In this document: piece by piece, positions 8,625 through 14,474 of the stretch
Layout of the letters: every line of letters starts with the position of its first letter
Position numbering within the stretch: the stretch's first letter is position 1
Origin: an uncultured Desulfuromonas sp.
GTDB taxonomy: Bacteria; Desulfobacterota; Desulfuromonadia; Desulfuromonadales; Trichloromonadaceae
DNA length: 25,387 nucleotides
Direction: 5' to 3'
NCBI GenBank assembly: GCA_937982495.1
Contig: CALJLX010000012.1
Coordinates: forward strand, 1-25,387
The notes under the pieces: generated by a model
The model's input: the letters and a program-made list of their open reading frames with translations, nothing else
What the model was told of the DNA's origin: nothing
Databases searched by the model: none
Program-made: the position numbers and the translations under genes

Positions 8625-9419
8625 CTACTGGGGCTGGTTGCGTAGGGGGTTGATCATCCCCGGATTAAGTTCGGAAGCCAGTTGGTCAAAGAGCTTCTGG
8701 TAGGGAAGCGGGCCGGAGGCGCGGCTGAACATGCTGTTGGAGCGTTCCGCCAGGGTGCGTTCCAGTCCGGCCAGGGAGATGTAGCGGATCTTGACCTCCT
8801 CGGTCTTGTTGTAATGGGCTTCGTCGAAGTCCGGGTACTGCAGCGGCAGAAAGCTCTCCCCCGGCTTGCCGTGGTATTCCCAGAGCACCTGCCCGTTTGC
8901 CGTCAGGACCATGGCGCTGGCGAGAATGACGTTGTAATTGGCTCGCAGGAAGGTCAGCTTGGTGCGATCCCAACGTTTCTCGTCGCGGTCGACACCGTTG
9001 AAGATCACCACCAGGATGGCATCGACCACATTCTTTTCAACCAGCGGGGTGATTTCTGCGGCATTGAAAACGTAGCCGATGTGTTGCTCGTCCCCCCGTC
9101 CCTGCGGGTTCTGGCCGATCACCAGGCGGTTGAACATCTCCCGGGAATCGCCGGGAATCGCTCGGACATCGAAATACTGTTTGTCTTCCTTGAGAATGTC
9201 GATCAGCAGGTCGCGGGTCGAGGTGTTGTATTGGTGCAGCAGACCGACCAGCGCCTCGCGATCCGGGTGGCTGATGGTCGAGGACTCGTCGACCATCAGC
9301 GGCAGAACCCCCAGGGTCCGGACCTTCTCCCGGTATTCGGACTTGGGCACGGTAAAGGATTTTCCGCCGCAGCCGATCAAAAGCGCGGCGACCATTCCGA
9401 TCAGCAACCATCTTGGCAT
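8625..9419 (-). CDS. Predicted lipoprotein of unknown function
   Basis: I do not recognise the family. The 264-residue protein has a clear lipoprotein signal: MPRWLLIGMVAALLIGC with lipobox L-I-G-C and the lipidated Cys at 17, followed by Gly (not Asp), which would suit outer-membrane sorting. After it comes VRTLGVLPLMVDES, a strand-rich opening reminiscent of periplasmic CsgG-like or other lipoproteins, but this is weak. The rest is soluble and mixed alpha/beta. The Shine-Dalgarno TAGGAGG 6-7 bases before the ATG at 9419 is excellent. It lies 11 bases after the MFS transporter gene and is probably co-transcribed with gluQ and the transporter. The stop is TAG. Confidence 0.85.
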   Translation of the reverse strand: MPRWLLIGMVAALLIGCGGKSFTVPKSEYREKVRTLGVLPLMVDESSTISHPDREALVGLLHQYNTSTRDLLIDILKEDKQYFDVRAIPGDSREMFNRLVIGQNPQGRGDEQHIGYVFNAAEITPLVEKNVVDAILVVIFNGVDRDEKRWDRTKLTFLRANYNVILASAMVLTANGQVLWEYHGKPGESFLPLQYPDFDEAHYNKTEEVKIRYISLAGLERTLAERSNSMFSRASGPLPYQKLFDQLASELNPGMINPLRNQPQ

Positions 9420-9430
9420 CGTAGTTCCTC

Positions 9431-10693
9431 CTAAAGGTTCTTCAATTTGCGTTCGTTCCGGGTTGGCCCGGGATGCCGGCATGGGCGGGTGTCCCGGCAG
9501 AAGAGGTAGCCCAGCCAGGCCAGGGCCAGCCCCAGGGTCGGAAAGGCGAAGGCCCGGTGGAAATCTCCCCCTTGGCCCCGCATGATATATCCCATGACCT
9601 GTTGGGTCAACGCCGCGCCGACCACCACGAAAAAATTTATCGAGGTCATGGCCGTGGCCGCCAGGGGCCCGGGGAAGAGTTCCTTTGTCTGGGCGTAGAG
9701 GATCGGACCGGTCGAAACGCACAGGCCGAAGAGGAAAAAGACGTAGGGGAGCAGGGCCTCCGGAAGTTGGGGCAGGGGGCCGCAAAAGAGGCTCAACAGC
9801 AACAGCAGTCCCAGTTGCCCGGCCAGCAGGACCTTCTTGCGCGAGGCCAGCAGCCGGTCGGAGAGCCGCCCGGCCAGGGGGCAGCCGATAATGAAGCCGA
9901 CGGCGGTGAAAAGGAGCAGGCGGGCGGCCTCGCTGGGGGTCTGCCCGAGTTCCCGGACCAGATAGGGCGCGCCCCACAGCCCCTGTACCGCCATGTAGCC
10001 GCCGTACCAGAAGAAGGCGAGCAGGCCCAGCAACCAGAAAGAGGGGGTGCGCGCCAGGATGCCCCAACCGGCAAGGAGCGGCGCGCGGGCGGGGGAGCCG
10101 CTTGGCGCGGGGGTGTCGCGGACGAACGCCAGCACCGCCAGGGCGAAACAGGTGGTCAAGAGGGCGGCTGCCAGGAAGGTCGAACGCCAGCCGAAGGTGG
10201 CGGCGGCCCAGGCGAGGGGGGCCGTGGCCAGCAGATTGCCGAAGTTGCCGAGGGCGATCTGCGCTCCGGCAAGGGTTGCGAACTGCCGGGGTTCGAACCA
10301 GGCGGTGTAGATTTTCAACGAACCCATCAGCACGCAGGCGGTCCCCAGGCCGATCAGCGCCCGTCCGGTCAGCGCCCCGGCATAGCCCTGGGCCGACGCC
10401 AGCAGGCCGGCGCCCACGGCGGTGAGCAGTCCGAGGGTGAAGATCACGCGCCGGGGCCCGTAGCGGTCGAGAATGGGGCCGAGGGGCAGCTGGGTGAAGG
10501 CGAAGGCATAGAAAAGGGCCGAGGAAACATTGCCGAGCTGTTCGGCGGTAAGACCGAGATCCTGCTGCAAATTTGGGGCGATGACCGCCGCCGATACCCG
10601 GTAGAAGTAGGCGACGACGTAGAATCCCGCCAGGATCGCGAACATTTGCCATTTGCGCGAGGGAGAGGGGTTGCCCGGGGTCAAGAGAGACAT
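9431..10693 (-). CDS. MFS transporter
   Basis: This 420-residue inner-membrane protein has about 12 hydrophobic segments and an N-terminus MSLLTPGNPSPSRKWQMF leading into the first helix (FAILAGFYVVAYFYRVSAAV). The loop between helices 2 and 3 carries an MFS motif-A-like sequence, GPILDRYGPRRVIF. The substrate cannot be told from sequence. The start ATG (10693) lies inside the end of gluQ: ATG TCT CTC TTG A contains the gluQ stop TGA in another frame, a 13-base overlap that suggests translational coupling. The lipoprotein gene follows after 11 bases. The long in-frame opening upstream of the ATG belongs to a shadow of gluQ. Confidence 0.88.
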   Translation of the reverse strand: MSLLTPGNPSPSRKWQMFAILAGFYVVAYFYRVSAAVIAPNLQQDLGLTAEQLGNVSSALFYAFAFTQLPLGPILDRYGPRRVIFTLGLLTAVGAGLLASAQGYAGALTGRALIGLGTACVLMGSLKIYTAWFEPRQFATLAGAQIALGNFGNLLATAPLAWAAATFGWRSTFLAAALLTTCFALAVLAFVRDTPAPSGSPARAPLLAGWGILARTPSFWLLGLLAFFWYGGYMAVQGLWGAPYLVRELGQTPSEAARLLLFTAVGFIIGCPLAGRLSDRLLASRKKVLLAGQLGLLLLLSLFCGPLPQLPEALLPYVFFLFGLCVSTGPILYAQTKELFPGPLAATAMTSINFFVVVGAALTQQVMGYIMRGQGGDFHRAFAFPTLGLALAWLGYLFCRDTRPCRHPGPTRNERKLKNL

Positions 10694-11616
10694 GCCCGTA
10701 CATCTTCCGGAAGGGGCCGCGAATCTTTCGGCACCCGGCGCAGATCGAAGTGCGCGACTCCCCAGCGCAGAACCTCCTCCGGCGGCGCCTGCTCCAGTTC
10801 CGCCGGGACCGCCTGGCCGAGAAAACGCAGGGCCGCGGCGATCAGCGTCCCGCCCTCTTCCCGTCCGACGGCGACGGCGCCGTGGCGTTTGCTGATTTTT
10901 TCTCCGTCGGCGGCCAGGGCCAGGGGCAGATGGATATAGCAGGGATGGGGGAGGCTCAGGCATTCCTGCAGATAAATCTGGCGCGGCGTCGAGGTCAGCA
11001 GATCCTGGCCGCGTACTACCTGGGTCACGCCGCTGTCGGCATCGTCCACCACCACCGCCAACTGGTAGGCGAAGAGGCCGTCGGCCCGGCGGACGACGAA
11101 ATCCCCCACGTCTTCGGCCAGATGCTGGGATTGGCGGCCGCAGATACTATCCGTTACCGCCACGGAGCGCGCCGGCACCCGCAGTCGCCAGGCGCGAGGA
11201 GCGCGTCCGGCGGCGAGCCCATGGCGGCAGAGGCCGGGATAGATCGGCCCTTCCTCGCCGGGATGCGGCGCGCTGGCCAGGATTTCCTTGCGGGAGCAGG
11301 CGCAGCCGTAAATCAAGCCTTTCTGCTCCAAGATGTCGAGAGCCTCCGTGTATCGGGAAGTCCGTCGACTTTGGTAAAGGATTTCGCCGTCCCAGTGCAG
11401 GGCCAGGGCGTCCAGGGTATGCAGGATGGTGTCGGCGGCACCGGGAACCACCCGCGGGGTGTCCAGATCTTCAATGCGCAGCAGCCAGAGTCCTCCCGCC
11501 TGGCGGGCCAGGCAGTAGCTGCCGACGGCGGTCAGCAGCGAGCCGAAGTGCAGGGGGCCGGTGGGGCTTGGCGCGAAACGTCCGACGGGAGTCGTGGCGA
11601 GTGGGGCAGGGGGCAT
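10681..11616 (-). CDS. gluQ: Glutamyl-Q tRNA(Asp) synthetase GluQ (YadB)
   Basis: GluQ is a truncated GluRS paralogue that attaches glutamate to the queuosine base of tRNA(Asp). The product has only the catalytic domain (about 311 residues), with no anticodon-binding domain. It has VGRFAPSPTGPLHFGSL, the HIGH-type signature, a CxC...YPGLC zinc site (GCACSRKE and YPGLCRHG), and GEKISKRHG, the KMSKS-type loop. I chose the ATG at 11616 because it gives the usual short lead (MPPAPLATTPVGRF). An ATG at 11655 has a better Shine-Dalgarno (AAGG, 7 bases away) and would add 13 residues, so the start is uncertain. The 3' end overlaps the MFS gene by 13 bases. It is divergent from the Rrf2 regulator. 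Confidence 0.92.
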   Translation of the reverse strand: MPPAPLATTPVGRFAPSPTGPLHFGSLLTAVGSYCLARQAGGLWLLRIEDLDTPRVVPGAADTILHTLDALALHWDGEILYQSRRTSRYTEALDILEQKGLIYGCACSRKEILASAPHPGEEGPIYPGLCRHGLAAGRAPRAWRLRVPARSVAVTDSICGRQSQHLAEDVGDFVVRRADGLFAYQLAVVVDDADSGVTQVVRGQDLLTSTPRQIYLQECLSLPHPCYIHLPLALAADGEKISKRHGAVAVGREEGGTLIAAALRFLGQAVPAELEQAPPEEVLRWGVAHFDLRRVPKDSRPLPEDVRACLS

Positions 11617-11725
11617 GGCGCGAATCCGTGTTTCTTGTGGGGATGGGGGGATCATGCCCGAGCCTTGTTGCCCTGTCAAGGCGCGCGGGAGCATGCGGGG
11701 AATCGGACATCGCCGGTCTTTAATG

Positions 11726-11772
11726 TTGACAAAACCAATGAAACAAGGTTATGTCTAACAAACAAGGTTATG
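11726..11772 (+). promoter_or_regulatory. Promoter and direct-repeat operator of the Rrf2 gene
   Basis: TTGACA (11726-11731) is followed after 17-18 bases by TTATGT or TATGTC (near 11749-11755). The 13-mer AAACAAGGTTATG occurs twice, at 11741-11753 and 11760-11772, exactly 19 bases apart. The first copy covers the -10 box and the second the start region. This is a good place for autorepression by the downstream Rrf2 protein, which is an inference. Confidence 0.6.
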
Positions 11773-11785
11773 AATCGGAGGTCCC

Positions 11786-12217
11786 GTGATCATTACCCGC
11801 GCAACGGAATACGCCATTCGCGCCCTGCTTTATCTGGCTCGCCAGCCACGCGGGGAGATTGTCTACAAAAAAGACATCTGCAGCCACCAGGACATCACTC
11901 CGGCTTTTCTCACCAAGATTCTGCAACCCCTGATCAAGGAGGGGATCGTCGGGTCGCAGCGGGGGGTCGGTGGCGGTTTCTACCTGCGCAGAGATCCCGC
12001 CGAAGTGACCCTCTTCGATGTGGTGGTCGCTCAGGAGGGCCCGCTCTATCTCAATGAGTGTCTCTCCGACGGTGACCTCTGTCGGCGCACGCTCTTCTGC
12101 CCGGTGCATGGTGCCTGGAAAGAGGTGCGCGACGAGATGACGGCGATTCTCAAACGCTACAATTTTAATCAGTTGGCTCAACAAGAGATGTGCAATCTGG
12201 AAGAGTTGAAAAAGTAG
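11786..12217 (+). CDS. Rrf2-family transcriptional regulator with three clustered Cys
   Basis: This 143-residue winged-helix regulator of the Rrf2 family (IscR, NsrR, CymR relatives) starts at a GTG (MIITRATEYAIRALLYLA), with GGAGG 4 bases upstream. The recognition region ends RGVGGGFYL (59-67), the family hallmark. Cys92, Cys99 and Cys105 (C-x6-C-x5-C) lie where IscR/NsrR bind an iron-sulfur cluster, so a redox- or Fe-S-sensing type is likely; extra Cys at 32 and 136 are outside the motif. It lies just upstream of the sulfate-assimilation operon, which makes control of cysteine synthesis the natural guess, but the target is not shown by the sequence. A terminator follows, so it forms its own transcript. 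Confidence 0.92.
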   Translation: MIITRATEYAIRALLYLARQPRGEIVYKKDICSHQDITPAFLTKILQPLIKEGIVGSQRGVGGGFYLRRDPAEVTLFDVVVAQEGPLYLNECLSDGDLCRRTLFCPVHGAWKEVRDEMTAILKRYNFNQLAQQEMCNLEELKK

Positions 12218-12243
12218 GCTGATACGTTACACCGGAAAATCCG

Positions 12244-12284
12244 ACGGCCGCCCTTCCTTTCGGGAAGTGGCGGCCGTTTTTTTT
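12244..12284 (+). terminator. Rho-independent terminator of the Rrf2 gene
   Basis: The stem ACGGCCGCC / GGCGGCCGT (12244-12252 with 12269-12277) is extended inward by CTTCC/GGAAG and followed by eight T (12277-12284). It lies 26 bases after the regulator's stop. Confidence 0.95.
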
Positions 12285-12288
12285 ATGC

Positions 12289-12366
12289 AAAAAAACCCTG
12301 GAGACCAGGAGGGTAAGTCGCCAGGGCAAATGAGGGGCTGCGTCCAGCCGCCTCGAATCATCTTTT
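12289..12366 (-). ncRNA. Candidate small RNA (about 78 nt) with an anti-Shine-Dalgarno loop
   Basis: A minus-strand transcription unit is bounded by a sigma-70-type promoter (12373-12401) and an intrinsic terminator, with no open reading frame of note. From the 5' end the RNA would have a short A-rich lead, then a 9-bp hairpin (GAGG-C-GGCTG, loop GACG, CAGCC-CCTC; 12354-12332), a 5-base linker, and a terminator hairpin with CCCTGG/CCAGGG (12326-12321 with 12301-12296) followed by seven T (12295-12289). Within the terminator loop ACC-CTCCT-GGT can pair, exposing CUCCU, the complement of a Shine-Dalgarno. It runs convergent with the Rrf2 terminator. I do not recognise it as a known RNA family. 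Confidence 0.6.
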
Positions 12367-12372
12367 AAATTT

Positions 12373-12401
12373 AGTATACGCTTGCGGGGGGTGGGAGTCA
12401 A
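12373..12401 (-). promoter_or_regulatory. Promoter of the candidate small RNA
   Basis: On the minus strand TTGACT (12401-12396), a 17-base spacer and TATACT (12378-12373) form a near-consensus sigma-70 promoter, firing toward the terminator at 12326-12289. It is the best promoter match in this gap, and no protein gene lies downstream of it. Confidence 0.7.
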
Positions 12402-12463
12402 TCCAGCCGCGGAGAATGCCGCGATGGGGGGGGCGCGACCATAATCTTTATCAATAAAGTAAA

Positions 12464-12520
12464 CAATAAAATGACGATAAATTATTTTATTGACCAAAAT
12501 TGTCGTACTATAGTATGGTC
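12464..12520 (+). promoter_or_regulatory. Promoter/operator region of the sulfate-assimilation operon
   Basis: This is an AT-rich island in a GC-rich chromosome. CAATAAAAT (12464-12472) and ATTTTATTG (12484-12492) form an inverted repeat. GACCA (12492-12496) and TGGTC (12516-12520) bracket the perfect palindrome TACTATAGTA (12506-12515). A good -10 box TATAGT (12509-12514) lies inside that palindrome, but there is no good -35 at the right distance (TTATTG at 16 bases), as expected for a regulated promoter. The leader to the first start codon is about 55 bases. Confidence 0.55.
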
Positions 12521-12576
12521 GATTTATTCGAGTTAAGTGCCGTAGAAATGGCCGACAATTTCCCGAAGGAAAAATC

Positions 12577-12801
12577 ATGGAATCGACCCGCCGCAGTATC
12601 GCCAAAGCTGTCTCCTATCGCATCATCGGCACCCTGACCACCGCCGGCGTGGTCTTCGTCGCTATCGGGCGCCTCGATCTCGCGGCGACGGTCGGCGTCC
12701 TCGACACATTCTTCAAAATCTTCGTTTATGTCGGTCACGAACGGATGTGGAACCGCATCCCCTATGGGCGGGAAACGAAACAGCCGGAATATTTCATCTG
12801 A
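12577..12801 (+). CDS. DUF2061 small membrane protein
   Basis: This 74-residue protein starts MESTRRSIAKAVSYRIIGTL, with two hydrophobic stretches (about 14-32 and 38-53) and the DUF2061-type ending VGHERMWNRIPYGR. DUF2061 proteins are predicted inner-membrane proteins of unknown function; I recall members beside sulfate-assimilation genes. The Shine-Dalgarno AAGGAA is 6 bases before the ATG. As first gene of the cys operon it may help with sulfur-compound transport or membrane placement of the enzymes, which is a guess from position. Confidence 0.85.
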   Translation: MESTRRSIAKAVSYRIIGTLTTAGVVFVAIGRLDLAATVGVLDTFFKIFVYVGHERMWNRIPYGRETKQPEYFI

Positions 12802-12817
12802 GCCGCGGGAGGCCGTC

Positions 12818-13504
12818 ATGAAGCAAACCACGCCGATCCAAGGAGCCCTGGACATCCTCGCCGCCGGCCTCGACCGCGCCGGCGGCAAAGTGGCCTTGGC
12901 CTGTTCTTTCAGCGTCGAGGACGTGGCGGCCATCGACCTGCTGCAGCAGGTGGCTACGGAAACCCCGGTCTTCGCCATCGACACCGGCCGCCTCGACGAA
13001 GAGACCTACGAGGTCGCCGAAGCAGTGCGCAAGCGCTACGGTCTGAATATCGCCTGGTACTTTCCCGAGCGGTCCGCCGTGGAACAGCTGGAGCGGGACA
13101 AGGGGCTCTTCTCCTTTCGCGAGAGCCTGGAGAACCGCAAGGAATGCTGCCGCATCCGCAAGGTCGAACCGTTGCGTCGGGCGCTGACCGGGCTGTCCGG
13201 CTGGATCACCGGCCTGCGCCGGGAGCAGGGCGTCACCCGCGAGGACATCCAGGCCATCGAGATCGACGCCGTGAACGGCGGCCTGCTCAAGATCAACCCG
13301 CTGCTCGACTGGAGCGAGGCGCAGCTCTGGGATTACGCAAACACCCGGCGTCTACCGGTCAACCGCCTGCACCGGCAGGGCTATCCCTCCATCGGCTGCG
13401 CTCCCTGCACTCGGGCCGTGCAACCGGGCGAGCCGTCCCGGGCCGGGCGCTGGTGGTGGGAAAATCCCGAACATAAGGAGTGCGGGCTGCATAAACGGCC
13501 GTAG
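12818..13504 (+). CDS. cysH: Adenylyl-sulfate (APS) reductase, CysH family
   Basis: This thioredoxin-dependent assimilatory reductase converts APS to sulfite. The 228 residues have a PP-loop type fold with ALACSFSVEDV near the N-terminus. Cys110-Cys111 (KECCRIRK) and Cys194-x2-Cys197 (GCAPC) are the four [4Fe-4S] ligands that mark APS reductases and are absent from PAPS-specific CysH. The catalytic Cys222 lies in KECGLH. The ATG at 12818 follows GGGAGG by 5 bases. It sits between DUF2061 and cysD. The stop TAG (13502-13504) is made by the palindrome element that follows. The use of APS fits the broken APS-kinase domain on CysN. Confidence 0.93.
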   Translation: MKQTTPIQGALDILAAGLDRAGGKVALACSFSVEDVAAIDLLQQVATETPVFAIDTGRLDEETYEVAEAVRKRYGLNIAWYFPERSAVEQLERDKGLFSFRESLENRKECCRIRKVEPLRRALTGLSGWITGLRREQGVTREDIQAIEIDAVNGGLLKINPLLDWSEAQLWDYANTRRLPVNRLHRQGYPSIGCAPCTRAVQPGEPSRAGRWWWENPEHKECGLHKRP

Positions 13505-13547
13505 GGGCGGATTGCATCCGCCCAGGGCGCATGTCATGCGCCCTTAC
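13501..13547 (+). repeat. Double GTAGGGGC palindrome element; supplies the cysH stop
   Basis: The element reads GTAGGGGCGGATTGCATCCG, then CCC-A-GGGCG, a second palindrome around CATGTCATG, and CGCCCTTAC. It fills most of the cysH-cysD gap. The cysH stop TAG is bases 2-4 of the element. The two palindromes have different core words, but each keeps its own arms complementary. Confidence 0.88.
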
Positions 13548-13571
13548 ACCCGATCATCAAAGAGGTTTTCC

Positions 13572-14474
13572 ATGACCAAACTGACCCATCTCAAGCAGCT
13601 CGAAGCGGAAAGTATCCATATCCTCCGCGAGGTCGCGGCCGAATTCGCCAACCCGGTGATGCTCTACTCCATCGGCAAGGATTCCGCGGTCATGCTGCAT
13701 CTGGCGCGCAAGGCCTTCTATCCGGGGAAGATTCCCTTTCCCCTGTTGCACGTGGACACCACCTGGAAATTCAAGGAGATGATCGCCTTCCGCGACCAGA
13801 TGGCGGCGACGGGGGACTTCGAGCTGCTCATCCACGTCAATCAGGAGGGGGTGCGGCAGGGGATCGGGCCCTTCTCCCACGGCAGCGCGGTACACACCGA
13901 CGTCATGAAGACCGAGGGCCTCAAGCAGGCCCTGAATCACTACAAGTTCGACGCGGCCTTCGGCGGCGCCCGTCGCGACGAGGAAAAATCCCGGGCCAAG
14001 GAACGGATTTTCTCCTTCCGCGACGAAAACCACCGTTGGGACCCGAAAAACCAGCGCCCGGAGCTGTGGAATCTCTACAACGCCCGGGTCCGCCCGGGCG
14101 AAAGCATCCGCGCCTTCCCCCTGTCCAACTGGACGGAGCTCGACGTCTGGCAGTACATCTACCTCGAAAGGATCCCCATCGTCCCCCTCTACTTCGCCAA
14201 GCCGCGCCCGGTGGTGGAGCGGGACGGGATGCTGATCCTGGTCGACGACGACCGGCTCAAGCTGCGTCCGGGGGAAAAGGTCGAGGTCAAGTCGGTGCGT
14301 TTCCGTACCCTCGGCTGCTATCCCCTGACCGGCGCGGTGGAATCGATGGCGGCGACGCTGCCGGAGATCATCCAGGAGATGCTGCTGACCCGCACCTCGG
14401 AACGCCAGGGGCGGCTCATCGATCACGACTCCAGCGGATCGATGGAGAAGAAGAAACAGGAGGGATATTTCTGA
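13572..14474 (+). CDS. cysD: Sulfate adenylyltransferase subunit 2, CysD
   Basis: CysD is the catalytic PP-loop subunit of ATP sulfurylase, making APS from sulfate and ATP; it works with the GTPase CysN. The 300-residue protein has the family length. It shows the PP-loop YSIGKDSAVMLHLARKAF (about 34-51), then FGGARRDEEKSRAKER and the C-terminal RTSERQGRLIDHD. The ATG at 13572 follows AGAGG. The stop TGA overlaps the cysN start by one base (TGATG), the usual coupling for cysDN. Part of the DUF2061-cysH-cysDN-sir-cysK operon. Confidence 0.96.
   Translation: MTKLTHLKQLEAESIHILREVAAEFANPVMLYSIGKDSAVMLHLARKAFYPGKIPFPLLHVDTTWKFKEMIAFRDQMAATGDFELLIHVNQEGVRQGIGPFSHGSAVHTDVMKTEGLKQALNHYKFDAAFGGARRDEEKSRAKERIFSFRDENHRWDPKNQRPELWNLYNARVRPGESIRAFPLSNWTELDVWQYIYLERIPIVPLYFAKPRPVVERDGMLILVDDDRLKLRPGEKVEVKSVRFRTLGCYPLTGAVESMAATLPEIIQEMLLTRTSERQGRLIDHDSSGSMEKKKQEGYF

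Noticed and set aside
9420..10703. In-frame upstream extension of the lipoprotein gene
   Set aside because: The frame stays open across the MFS gene by chance; the lipobox signal peptide and TAGGAGG site fix the start at 9419.
9473..10939. Long plus-strand open frame opposite the MFS gene
   Set aside because: The translation is Gln/Gly-rich low complexity, typical of antisense to a membrane protein in GC-rich DNA.
12165..12605. Minus-strand open frame of 146 codons across the Rrf2-cys gap
   Set aside because: It runs through two terminators and two promoters, has no ribosome site and no recognisable protein.
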